From contig JAURXC010000379.1 of the NCBI GenBank assembly GCA_030654645.1, positions 1-19,148 on the forward strand: a stretch of DNA of 19,148 bases, in the 5' to 3' direction. The notes beneath the pieces are model-generated. The model ran no database searches and had not been told where the DNA came from. It was given only the letters and a program-made list of their open reading frames with translations. Origin of the DNA: Deltaproteobacteria bacterium (lineage in GTDB: Bacteria; Desulfobacterota; Desulfuromonadia; Geobacterales; Pseudopelobacteraceae). This document shows positions 1 through 6,934 of the stretch, in pieces. Each line of letters opens with the position of its first letter. The stretch's first letter is position 1. A program made the position numbers and the translations under genes.

Positions 1-1
1 C

Positions 2-793
2 GACCTGTTGGAGCAGGCGCCGATGATGGCGCTGGCGGTGCGGCAGGCCTGGCGCAACGGCGCGCGGATTTTCATCGTCGGCGGCGAGTGCCGGCCGGAC
101 GCTTCCTGCCGGGAACTGTTCAAGGCCGAAGCGGTCCTGTCCCTGGCAGATGTCCCCCTGGCCGATGCCAAGCTCCCGGTCGTGATCTGCGGCACCAGGC
201 ACAAGGGGCTGGAATCGATCCGCCTTGCCGCCGGAAACGGCGCCGGGGTGGCTTTCATACTGGACGGTCCCAATGCCTTTGGTTGCGCTCTGCTGGCTGG
301 CGAGCAGGGAGCGGTTTCGCTGTCGGAAGCGCTGGCCGGCGGCGGGATCAAGGGTGTCATCGCGCTGGAAGCCGATCTGCCGGACAACCTGCCCGGGGAT
401 ATCCGGGTGCTGGTCATGGCCGACTGGCTGCCGAATCCTGTTGCGGAGCGGGCCGAGGTCTTTCTGCCGGCCACCAGCTGGGTCGAGATGGCCGGCACCT
501 ATGTCAACCACGAGGGGCGCGCCCAGCGCTTCAGCCGGGTGATGCAGCCGGGAGCGCCGATCAGGGGGCTGACCGCGGAACTGCATCCGCCGCGGGTGCA
601 TCGTCATGACGCGCCCGGCGGGGAGCTGCTTCCTTCCTGGCGGATTGTCGCCGGTCTTCTGGAACGCCTGGGTGAGGACAACATCGAAGAGCCATTGGAC
701 GGTGCCTGGAAACAGCTGCGCGGACTGGGCCCGGCCTCATCGGGGATGAAGATTACGCTGGATACGCTGAAACGGATTGTGCCGGATGAATAA
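2..793 (+). CDS. NuoG-like molybdopterin oxidoreductase, C-terminal part (5' truncated by window edge)
   Basis: The reading frame is open from base 2 (D-L-L-E-Q...), so the start lies outside the window. The visible 263 residues match the C-terminal half of the molybdopterin oxidoreductase domain found in NuoG (complex I 75-kDa subunit) and in formate dehydrogenase-like proteins. The clearest block is around bases 403-540: V-L-V-M-A-D-W, then A-E-V-F-L-P-A-T-S-W-V-E and T-Y-V-N-H-E-G-R-A-Q-R, the family's conserved 'ADVVLPATxxxExxGTxxNxEGRxQ' region near the pterin site. In NuoG this domain usually lacks the cofactor and is structural. The N-terminal Fe-S domains are not visible, so NuoG cannot be told from a related subunit. 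No nuoH-like gene follows; cbiX comes next after 108 nt. Family call is secure; exact subunit identity is inference. Confidence 0.75.
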   Translation, partial: DLLEQAPMMALAVRQAWRNGARIFIVGGECRPDASCRELFKAEAVLSLADVPLADAKLPVVICGTRHKGLESIRLAAGNGAGVAFILDGPNAFGCALLAGEQGAVSLSEALAGGGIKGVIALEADLPDNLPGDIRVLVMADWLPNPVAERAEVFLPATSWVEMAGTYVNHEGRAQRFSRVMQPGAPIRGLTAELHPPRVHRHDAPGGELLPSWRIVAGLLERLGEDNIEEPLDGAWKQLRGLGPASSGMKITLDTLKRIVPDE

Positions 794-901
794 ACCCCAG
801 GAATTTTTGCAGCGACTGGATTAAAGAACGCTGTCGGCATGTGCATGGTTTATTTCACGACATGATCGTCAACAACCTTCAGATCTTCAAGGAGTATACA
901 G

Positions 902-1285
902 ATGAAAACCGCAATTCTGATGATGGCCCACGGCAGCCGCATTGCCGAGGCCAACGATGCTGCCCGCGAAGTGGCGGCGATGGTAAAGGAGATGACCGGC
1001 TTCGAAATTGTCGAGGTCGCGTTCCGCGAACTGCATCAACCCGATATCCAGTCCGGTATCGATGCCTGCGTTGCACGGGGAGCCCAGCGAGTCCTGCTGA
1101 TGCCCTACTTCCTGTTCATGGGAGCCCATGTGCAGCATGACCTGCCCGAGGAGATCGAGGAGGCCAAAAAACGCCATCCCGCACTGATCATGGAGATGGG
1201 CGGCCATCTGGGAGCGCATCGCAAACTGGCCGAAATCGAGAGCGAGCGGATCGGTGAAGCTCTGGACAGGCTGGGGTGGCGCTGA
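902..1285 (+). CDS. cbiX: Sirohydrochlorin cobaltochelatase, small form (CbiX)
   Basis: A 127-residue protein matching the short CbiX-S form: a single chelatase half-domain that acts as a homodimer and inserts Co(2+) into sirohydrochlorin, the entry step of the oxygen-independent cobalamin pathway in the cytoplasm. Visible motifs are M-M-A-H-G-S-R (His10) and F-M-G-A-H-V-Q-H-D (His76), the two histidines that bind metal in this family, plus L-L-M-P-Y-F-L-F. The N-terminal fold (A-I-L-M-M-A-H-G-S) is typical. The start ATG is preceded by an AAGGAG ribosome binding site at 890-895. The stop TGA overlaps the next ATG by one base (TGATG), so cbiX and cbiC are translationally coupled. No His-rich tail is present, unlike some CbiX proteins. 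Confident call. Confidence 0.93.
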   Translation: MKTAILMMAHGSRIAEANDAAREVAAMVKEMTGFEIVEVAFRELHQPDIQSGIDACVARGAQRVLLMPYFLFMGAHVQHDLPEEIEEAKKRHPALIMEMGGHLGAHRKLAEIESERIGEALDRLGWR

Positions 1286-1923
1286 TGGATTCACTTGGCA
1301 TGAAACCCGAGGAAATCGAGGCGGAATCGTTCCGGATCATCGACAGCGAGGCCGGCGAGCATGGCTGGCCCCAGTCGGAATGGCAGGTCGTGCGCCGCGC
1401 CATCCACACCAGCGCCGATTTCGAATATGCCGGCTCGATGGTGCTCTCGGAAGGAGTGATCGAGCAGGCGGTTGCCGCGCTGAAGAGCGGGGCCGGCATC
1501 GTGACCGACACCAACATGGCCCTGTCCGGCATCGCCAAGGCCCGGCTGGCGCCTTTCGGTTGCAATGTGACCTGCCATGTGTCCGACCCGGATGTGGCCG
1601 AGCTGGCTGGTATGCTGGGCGTCACCCGCTCCATCGCCGCGATGCGCAAGGCTGTGGCCGATCCGGCCAACCGCATATTCGTGATCGGCAACGCCCCCAC
1701 GGCGCTGTTCGAGCTGTTGCGTCTGATGCGGGCGGGGCAGGCCGAACCGGCCCTGATCATCGGCCTGCCGGTAGGCTTCGTCGGCGCCGAGGAGAGCAAG
1801 AACGCTCTGGCCGCCGGAGGGCACGAAGTCCCCTTCATCACCAACATCGGCCGCAAGGGGGGCTCCAACGTGGCTGCCGCCGTGGTGAACGCGCTGGCGA
1901 TCCTGGCAGGTGAAAACCTTTAG
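1285..1923 (+). CDS. cbiC: Cobalt-precorrin-8 methylmutase (CbiC/CobH)
   Basis: A 212-residue protein of the CbiC/CobH family, which moves a methyl group from C-11 to C-12 of precorrin-8 to make cobyrinate (hydrogenobyrinate in the aerobic route). Recognisable blocks are R-R-A-I-H-T-S-A-D-F-E-Y (His41, the catalytic histidine), G-I-V-T-D-T-N-M near residue 71, G-N-A-P-T-A-L-F at 135-142, G-L-P-V-G-F-V-G-A-E-E-S-K at 160-172 and I-G-R-K-G-G-S-N-V near 188. I chose ATG 1285 because it overlaps the cbiX stop by one base; an in-frame GTG at 1276 would add three residues (V-A-L). Length is normal for the family. The coding style is GC-rich, like cbiX and cbiD but unlike the gene that follows, which marks the left edge of an insertion. 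Confidence 0.93.
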   Translation: MDSLGMKPEEIEAESFRIIDSEAGEHGWPQSEWQVVRRAIHTSADFEYAGSMVLSEGVIEQAVAALKSGAGIVTDTNMALSGIAKARLAPFGCNVTCHVSDPDVAELAGMLGVTRSIAAMRKAVADPANRIFVIGNAPTALFELLRLMRAGQAEPALIIGLPVGFVGAEESKNALAAGGHEVPFITNIGRKGGSNVAAAVVNALAILAGENL

Positions 1924-1972
1924 TGTGATGCAGGCAGCTTTGGAACTGTGGATAAATTTGGAGGCCATATAA

Positions 1973-3787
1973 ATGAACAGAATACGTTTTGTTGAGATTG
2001 AAAACTTCAAAACATTCACCGGAAAGCTGCATATAGATCTTGGCCATCCCGCTGTCCTGATTGGGCCTAATAATGCGGGTAAAACAAGCGTCATACAGGC
2101 ACTGGCACTCTGGAGTCGCGGTGTCAAATCCTGGTACGAGAAAAAGGGGGAGCCGCGCACAAAGGAAACTCGTGAGCGCCTCTCAGCCGGTATCAACCGT
2201 CTCAATATTCTCGATGTGCCGGTGTCTGAAAATCGCTTCTTCTGGAATGGGACAAGGGTCAGAAAGGGTAATACTCCCATTGAACTGATCATCAACGTAG
2301 GTATTGAATTGCACGGCGTGGTCAAGGACTGCCGTCTTATTTTTACTTATCGTGACTCGGAGGTCATTTACTGCAAACCGTGCCCTGAAACGGTAAGGGA
2401 CGAAGAGTTGCTCAAGCACGCGGCAGACCTTCAATTCCACCTGCTTTATCCCATGTCCGGCATTATGTCCGGGATTTCAGCCGATACAGAAGAGACGCCC
2501 CTTCCTGATGGACGAATTAGTGTATATCTTGGACAGGGGCAGACAGCCCAGGTCCTACGCAACATCTGCTATAAAGTCATTGAGCAGGATGAGAAAAACG
2601 GTTCAAAAGATTGGGGTGAAATTGTTCAGCTCATTAAGCGCCTGTTTTTGATAAATCTCGGCAAGCCGATTTTCAATGAAGTGCGCGGCAGTCTTATGAT
2701 GAGCTACAAACAGCCGGGAGTGGATAGTGACCTGGATATATCGCTTGCCGGCAGGGGTTTACAGCAGATTCTCCTGATACTTGCCTATCTCTACTGGCAC
2801 AAAAACTCCCTTCTTCTTGTTGATGAGCCGGACGCACATCTTGAAATTCTGCGGCAGAAACAGGTTTATGAGATCTTAAAACATGTTGCTGATAAAAACA
2901 TGTGCCAAGTCGTAATTGCAACCCACTCGGAAGTGATTCTTGACGATGCCGTCGATAATAATTTGACCTTGCTCCTGCACGGCGAGGCTGTGAATCTGGC
3001 CAAACAGCAGGATATGAAAAATGCCCTGCGAACATTCGGTATCGAACATTATTACAATGCCAAAGTGCACCCCCGCATACTGTATGTAGAAGGGAACACG
3101 GACATCGAAATGCTGCGGGCGCTTGCGGAAAAGTTGAATCACGCTGCTTTGGATGTTTTGTCCGGCAAACTTAACTGTTACTACGTCTGCAACACAGAAT
3201 CCGAAGACACATTGGAAAACCGACTGGATCGTGTAGGTGGTGCGTTCGGAAAGTACGAGTCGCATTTCCACACGCTAAAACGATTTGTCTCTGATTTTAA
3301 GGGGATTGGCATTTTTGACGGAGATGGAGCATCGAAGCCGGATAAAGAGACGGACGGACTTGTTGTAACTTACTGGAAGCACTATGAACTTGAGAACTAC
3401 TTTATCTCGCCTGATTTGCTGTGCAAATATGCCGCAGCGCGATTTGGTGAAATTGGTGAGTTATTTCAACAACCGCTCACTGACCTGTTCAGGCAGACCG
3501 TGGACCAGTGTCTTCTGACAATGGTGTTTTCCGGTGACGTCCCGCAACTTGAGGAATTCCATAGAGCAAGCCCAGGGCTTAAGCGGACGCTTCTCAAGTC
3601 CGTAAAGATGAGTGAGTTTGCGGAGATGGTATTCGGTGAGTATGCCAGACAACAAAGGCAGCCGATTTTGTTGAACAAAGGTGAATTTTACAAGCTTGTG
3701 GAGTTAATAAGTCCGGATGATGTTGCGGGGGAAGTTCGTGAAAAGCTGGATCTGTTAGTAAAACAGCTTGAATTACCAGGAGAGTGA
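1973..3787 (+). CDS. OLD-like ATP-dependent nuclease (ABC/SMC-type ATPase plus TOPRIM domain)
   Basis: A 604-residue protein with an N-terminal SMC/ABC-like ATPase and a C-terminal TOPRIM domain. ATPase motifs: Walker A G-P-N-N-A-G-K-T-S (31-39), ABC signature-like L-A-G-R-G-L-Q-Q (258-265), Walker B L-L-L-V-D-E-P-D-A-H-L (280-290) and H-loop A-T-H-S (316-319). TOPRIM motifs: Y-V-E-G-N-T-D with the metal-binding Glu (E373), D-G-D (449-451) and Y-E-L-E-N-Y (471-476), the acidic pattern seen in OLD and DUF4435 nucleases. The length fits class 1 OLD proteins, many of which act in phage defence; a fused AriA-AriB (PARIS-like) protein is an alternative. No UvrD-type GajB partner follows. The start has a TTGGAGG site 8 nt upstream. 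It is markedly more AT-rich than flanking cbiC, which suggests horizontal gain. Family call firm, defence role inferred. Confidence 0.85.
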   Translation: MNRIRFVEIENFKTFTGKLHIDLGHPAVLIGPNNAGKTSVIQALALWSRGVKSWYEKKGEPRTKETRERLSAGINRLNILDVPVSENRFFWNGTRVRKGNTPIELIINVGIELHGVVKDCRLIFTYRDSEVIYCKPCPETVRDEELLKHAADLQFHLLYPMSGIMSGISADTEETPLPDGRISVYLGQGQTAQVLRNICYKVIEQDEKNGSKDWGEIVQLIKRLFLINLGKPIFNEVRGSLMMSYKQPGVDSDLDISLAGRGLQQILLILAYLYWHKNSLLLVDEPDAHLEILRQKQVYEILKHVADKNMCQVVIATHSEVILDDAVDNNLTLLLHGEAVNLAKQQDMKNALRTFGIEHYYNAKVHPRILYVEGNTDIEMLRALAEKLNHAALDVLSGKLNCYYVCNTESEDTLENRLDRVGGAFGKYESHFHTLKRFVSDFKGIGIFDGDGASKPDKETDGLVVTYWKHYELENYFISPDLLCKYAAARFGEIGELFQQPLTDLFRQTVDQCLLTMVFSGDVPQLEEFHRASPGLKRTLLKSVKMSEFAEMVFGEYARQQRQPILLNKGEFYKLVELISPDDVAGEVREKLDLLVKQLELPGE

Positions 3788-3815
3788 CGACAATCATACG
3801 CGGAAAAGCAGTTTA

Positions 3816-4000
3816 TTACCGCAAAGACGCAAAGTACGCTAAGAAAACCAAGAAAAACAAAAGCGAAAAAATATCTGGTTTAAATCCAAAGACTTAAAAT
3901 CTAAAATCATTTACCGCAAAGGCGAAAAGGACGCAAAGAAAACCAGAAAATCAGAGGCTGAACGAATTCTTGGTTTAAATTCAAAGACTCAAATCGTTTG
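3816..4000 (+). repeat. 95-bp imperfect tandem repeat, two copies
   Basis: Two head-to-tail copies start at 3816 and 3911. Each begins TTACCGCAAAG, followed by a GAAAACCA(A)GAAAA segment, and later has TGGTTTAAAT(C/T)CAAAGACT. Both anchor segments recur exactly 95 nt apart (3816/3911 and 3876/3971). Together with the inverted copy at 4037-4065 this fills most of the 322-nt gene-free gap between the OLD-like gene and the GxxExxY gene. No promoter or RNA gene is evident here. Similar CCGCAAAGACGCAAAG repeats are, from memory, often seen around GxxExxY genes in bacterial genomes. Confidence 0.8.
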
Positions 4001-4036
4001 TTTTTTGCCTTACCCCTTAAATCTTTTGACTCTGTC

Positions 4037-4065
4037 TTTCTTGGCGTTCTTTGCGTCTTTGCGGT
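4037..4065 (-). repeat. Inverted partial copy of the 95-bp repeat
   Basis: Read on the minus strand, this 29-nt segment begins ACCGCAAAGACGCAAAG and matches bases 3818-3846 of the first tandem copy at 27 of 29 positions by eye. Its opposite orientation means the region can fold into a long stem, or that it is one end of an element whose other end is the tandem pair. Confidence 0.75.
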
Positions 4066-4109
4066 GAAAATGCCTTTGATTCTATGCTGGTTTTATAAAG
4101 GATAAAAAT

Positions 4110-4487
4110 ATGAATATCGAAGAACTAGGCAATGCCATTATTGGCGCTGCAATTAAGGTACATAGAGTTCTGGGGCCAGGTTTACTGGAATCCGCATACC
4201 AGAAATGCCTGGAATATGAACTTCGCAAAACAGAGCTGCGTGTCGAATGTGAGCTTGCGCTTCCGGTGTGCTATGAATCTCTTCAGATTGATGCAGGTTA
4301 CCGAATTGATATGCTCATAGAAGGATTGATAATTATTGAAAACAAGGCGGTGGAGCGTTTATTGCCGATCCATGAAGCCCAGCTATTAACATATCTGAAA
4401 ATGAAGGGTTGTCGTCTCGGTTATCTGCTCAACTGGAATGTTCCAATACTTAGAGATGGTATCAAACGGATGGTTTGCAATCTATGA
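4110..4487 (+). CDS. GxxExxY family protein (PD-(D/E)XK nuclease-like)
   Basis: A 125-residue protein that carries the signature of the GxxExxY family: G-P-G-L-L-E-S-A-Y at residues 22-30. The later segment Y-R-I-D-M-L-I-E-G-L-I-I-I-E-N-K supplies the D...E-x-K pattern of a PD-(D/E)XK nuclease fold, and H-E-A-Q-L-L-T-Y-L-K follows as in other members. Length is full for the family. The biochemical function is not established; members are scattered, often mobile, and frequently sit beside CCGCAAAG repeats, as here. A ribosome binding site AAGGAT lies at 4098-4103. The gene's 3' end overlaps, in another frame, the upstream extension of the unrecognised ORF that follows. Confidence 0.88.
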   Translation: MNIEELGNAIIGAAIKVHRVLGPGLLESAYQKCLEYELRKTELRVECELALPVCYESLQIDAGYRIDMLIEGLIIIENKAVERLLPIHEAQLLTYLKMKGCRLGYLLNWNVPILRDGIKRMVCNL

Positions 4488-4497
4488 GCGATATATT

Positions 4498-4830
4498 GTG
4501 TCTGACAAAGTGGCGTTCAAAGGGAGCAAGCAGTTCACACCGTTTATGATCAAAGACACATTCAAAGACAAAACCTTGAATTTCATGCTGGACGAAGGAG
4601 GCGACAAGGAGTTTGGCCGTTCAATGAATACCATTGGCGAAACCTCTTACCACCTCGATCTGAGCACACGTGATTGGTTCGTGTTCGACGATTGCTTTGG
4701 CACCTTGGAAGAAAAAATGCTGATTCAATTCGTTAAATATGTCGTCTGGGGTTTTCCGTTTTATAACGACGAGCAACGAGACAAAGAATTCACAGTGGCA
4801 TTTGCTTCGCATTTGGAACAAAAACCGTGA
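4498..4830 (+). CDS. Unrecognised protein or gene remnant ending inside the cbiD start
   Basis: I do not recognise this protein. A GTG at 4498 opens a 110-residue frame (M-S-D-K-V-A-F-K-G-S...). The same frame runs upstream without a stop to ATG 4438, but that part overlaps the real GxxExxY gene and is probably a shadow. The sequence is soluble-looking, with aromatic and acidic stretches (T-R-D-W-F-V-F-D-D-C-F-G near the middle, W-G-F-P-F-Y-N-D-E near the end). No signal peptide or membrane segment is seen. It has the AT-richer composition of the OLD-like gene. Its TGA overlaps the GTG start of cbiD by 4 nt (GTGA). No good ribosome binding site precedes 4498. It could be a genuine small gene or the C-terminal remnant of a larger gene cut by arrival of the GxxExxY element. 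Confidence 0.5.
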   Translation: MSDKVAFKGSKQFTPFMIKDTFKDKTLNFMLDEGGDKEFGRSMNTIGETSYHLDLSTRDWFVFDDCFGTLEEKMLIQFVKYVVWGFPFYNDEQRDKEFTVAFASHLEQKP

Positions 4831-5936
4831 AACGGGTTTTGCGCTCCGGCTATACCACCGGCGCCTGTGCTGCCGCCGCCGCCAGGGGCGCTGCGCTGAT
4901 GCTGGCCCGGCAGGAGCTGGTCAGCGAGGTCACGATCGAAATGCCGGGTGGTGAATCCGCCACCTTTTCGCTGCATGGCCAGGTTTTCACCGGAAACTAC
5001 GCCACCTGTTTCGTGATCAAGGATGCCGGTGATGATCCCGATGTGACCAACGGTGCCGAGGTTCATGCCAGCGTGTCGCGGTCGTCCCATCCCCACCCCC
5101 ACACTCCCCTTGAAGGGGAGGGTGTAGTCCTGATCACCGGCGGAACAGGAATCGGCAGGGTTACCAAACCGGGATTGGCGGTTCCGCCCGGCGAATGGGC
5201 CATCAACCCGGTTCCGCGCCGGATGATTCAGCAATCGGTCAGAAGTGTTCTGTCAGAATTCAACCTTCAGCATTCAACCCTCAGCATTATTATTTCGATA
5301 CCCGACGGCGAGCAGCGAGCCCAAAAAACCCTCAACGCCCGCCTGGGCATTGTCGGCGGACTTTCGATCCTCGGCACCACCGGCATCGTGCGCCCGATCT
5401 CGGCCAAGGCCTGGACCGATACCATCGATGCCGCGCTGGACGTGGCCAGGGCCTGCGGTTGCGAGAACGTCGTGCTCTCCACCGGCCGCACCAGCGAACT
5501 TGCGGCCCAGCAGCATTTTCCATCTCTTCCCGAAGAAGCCTGCATCATGATGGGTGACCACGTGGCCCATGCCTTGCGGGCCTGCGCCCAACGCGGTTTC
5601 ATGCAGCCGGTCATCGCCTGCCAGTTCGCCAAACTGCTCAAGATCGCCTGCGGGCATCCCAATACCCATGCCGCCGCATCGCAACTCGACCTGGCAAAGC
5701 TGCGGAGATGGACCGAACAGGCGGGTTTTCCCCACCGGATTCTCTCGATCATAACCAATGCCAACACCGCCCGCGAAATCGCGATCACCAGTGCTTTCGA
5801 CCCCGGTCTGATGGAGCTTGTCGCCGGCCACGCGCTACAGGCCTCTGCGCTGCACGCGCCAGGTATCTCGGCGCTTCCGCTGCTCTGCGGGTATGATGGC
5901 GCCGTCATATTTCAATACTCAAAAACCCGGAATTGA
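4827..5936 (+). CDS. cbiD: Cobalt-precorrin-5B C1-methyltransferase (CbiD)
   Basis: A 369-residue CbiD. It methylates C-1 of cobalt-precorrin-5B with S-adenosylmethionine in the oxygen-independent cobalamin pathway. Family blocks: R-S-G-Y-T-T-G-A-C-A-A-A-A at residues 6-18, D-A-G-D-D-P-D-V-T-N-G-A near 66, G-R-V-T-K-P-G-L-A-V-P-P-G-E and I-N-P-V-P-R-R-M-I, then G-G-L-S-I-L-G-T-T-G-I-V. GTG 4827 is chosen because the family signature begins six residues in. It overlaps the upstream ORF by 4 nt and has only a weak GGA at 4814-4816, so translation may rely on coupling. Two repeat-derived stretches lie in frame inside the gene (5104-5120 and 5258-5285), in loop regions. The gene was probably contiguous with cbiC before the insertion. 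Confidence 0.93.
   Translation: MKRVLRSGYTTGACAAAAARGAALMLARQELVSEVTIEMPGGESATFSLHGQVFTGNYATCFVIKDAGDDPDVTNGAEVHASVSRSSHPHPHTPLEGEGVVLITGGTGIGRVTKPGLAVPPGEWAINPVPRRMIQQSVRSVLSEFNLQHSTLSIIISIPDGEQRAQKTLNARLGIVGGLSILGTTGIVRPISAKAWTDTIDAALDVARACGCENVVLSTGRTSELAAQQHFPSLPEEACIMMGDHVAHALRACAQRGFMQPVIACQFAKLLKIACGHPNTHAAASQLDLAKLRRWTEQAGFPHRILSIITNANTAREIAITSAFDPGLMELVAGHALQASALHAPGISALPLLCGYDGAVIFQYSKTRN
5104..5120 (+). repeat. REP-like palindrome inside cbiD
   Basis: The 8-bp arms CTCCCCTT and AAGGGGAG are perfect complements around a single G, set in a C-rich flank from 5085. In frame it encodes part of S-S-H-P-H-P-H-T-P-L-E-G-E-G, a segment that looks foreign to CbiD and sits just before the conserved G-G-T-G-I-G-R-V-T-K-P-G-L block. 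C-rich palindromes of this kind are typical intergenic repeats, so finding one inside a coding region is unusual. Confidence 0.6.
5258..5285 (+). repeat. 14-bp tandem duplication inside cbiD
   Basis: ATTCAACCTTCAGC at 5258-5271 is followed directly by ATTCAACCCTCAGC at 5272-5285 (one mismatch). It is in frame within the variable stretch S-E-F-N-L-Q-H-S-T-L-S-I before the conserved S-I-P-D-G-E block, so the gene stays open. Confidence 0.7.
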
Positions 5937-6103
5937 TAACTATCACCAAGTTGGCGGTTTACGGCCGAAATGTTGGCGCTCTCTTCCTCTGCCAGCGTCA
6001 ATTGCGGTTCAGGCATTATATTTGCTTTAATATCGCTTAAGGTCTGGCTGTCGTCGGAAATAACCCCGTCAGCCGGATTCACTGTACCGGTTTTTTACAG
6101 GGC

Positions 6104-6117
6104 ACTGTTTTTACAGT
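6104..6117. promoter_or_regulatory. Short palindrome upstream of the Cys-rich gene
   Basis: ACTGT and ACAGT flank a TTTT centre, forming a perfect 14-bp palindrome 41 nt before the ATG at 6159. TTTTACAG also occurs just upstream (6093-6100). It could be a small operator for the copper cluster. It matches no regulator box I can name. The rest of the 222-nt gap 5937-6158 shows no clear terminator or promoter. Confidence 0.3.
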
Positions 6118-6158
6118 CAAAAAACGCGACTCGGTATCCGCTGTTTTTCGGGTAACTC

Positions 6159-6743
6159 ATGAACAGATCACACCGTTACATAACCTCGCTGCTCATGACC
6201 GTGGTCTACCTGCTGATCGTCTTCAGTCCACTGGCCCCGCTGGCGATGCAGTCGAATCTGAATGTCCATGCCCATGGCGGCGAGTGTTCCGGCGACTGCA
6301 GGATCGATGGCTGTTCTCCCGAGCGCAGTGCCGCGCATACCTGTTGCTGCTGGCAGAGCAGGAAAAAAAACACCGGCGACGCCTTTACGGGTTCAGCGGG
6401 CGATTGTTGCGGAACCAAACCGGCACGAGCTGTTTCAATATCGGCCGTGCACTGTCCTTCTACCGTCGCGCATGACGATCACGATGAGCATGGAACCGTT
6501 TCGTCATCCGCCGGCACAACTCAAAACAAAAACCAGCCGACCAGCATCGGCACCCTTCCTTGCGGCAGCGGAAAACATATCGCCCTGTGGGGAGCGGAGA
6601 ATGTGCAGCACCTGCCCTATCATTTCTCCGGAGAGATCCCTCTTCAACTGGAGAACAGTATTCCGCAGCCAGAGCCGGGATACATGATTTCCCGCCATAA
6701 CGAACCGCCCGACCCACCCCCCAGACGCTCCCCCTTGTCATGA
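6159..6743 (+). CDS. Cys/His-rich exported protein, first gene of the copper cluster
   Basis: I do not recognise a named family. The 194-residue protein starts with a charged N-terminus and a hydrophobic stretch (about residues 8-30) that could be a signal peptide or anchor. It carries ten cysteines: C43, C47, C52, a triple C62-C63-C64 inside H-T-C-C-C-W, C83-C84, C99 and C135, with a His/Asp-rich segment A-H-D-D-H-D-E-H near 104-111. This points to periplasmic binding of a thiophilic metal. The tail is Pro-rich (E-P-P-D-P-P-P-R-R). Exported Cys/His-rich proteins often sit next to OprC-type copper receptors, and one lies downstream here, so a copper role is a reasonable inference. The ribosome binding site is poor (GGGTAA). 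Function unproven. Confidence 0.65.
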   Translation: MNRSHRYITSLLMTVVYLLIVFSPLAPLAMQSNLNVHAHGGECSGDCRIDGCSPERSAAHTCCCWQSRKKNTGDAFTGSAGDCCGTKPARAVSISAVHCPSTVAHDDHDEHGTVSSSAGTTQNKNQPTSIGTLPCGSGKHIALWGAENVQHLPYHFSGEIPLQLENSIPQPEPGYMISRHNEPPDPPPRRSPLS

Positions 6744-6934
6744 AGCATCCCGATTAGTCTCTACAATACGAGATTTCCACGCCTGATGTGCGCCGTTTCC
6801 GTCCGTGCGCTCGACGCACGTAGTCCCATCACAGTCTGCTGCTGATGATCCGGGCGAGGAGTCTCACTTTTACAGGATTCAGGCACGTTGTCCGTTGTGA
6901 CATCGTGATGATACCGGAGAGGGGTATATTACCC

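Noticed and set aside
794..901. Possible cobalamin riboswitch before cbiX
   Set aside because: The gap is only 108 nt and shows none of the B12-box pattern. The receptor at 7234 likewise has no such leader and its motifs are copper-type rather than BtuB-type.
1291..2325. 344-codon open frame on the minus strand across cbiC and the OLD-like gene
   Set aside because: It spans a boundary between two sense genes with different composition and has no recognisable motif, so it is a shadow frame.
3816..4065. Possible CRISPR array
   Set aside because: Only two imperfect 95-bp tandem units and one inverted fragment are present, with no short identical repeats and spacers, and no cas genes.
5970..6155. 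61-codon open frame between cbiD and the Cys-rich gene
   Set aside because: No ribosome binding site, no domain, and an unlikely amino-acid mix. The interval is better read as non-coding.
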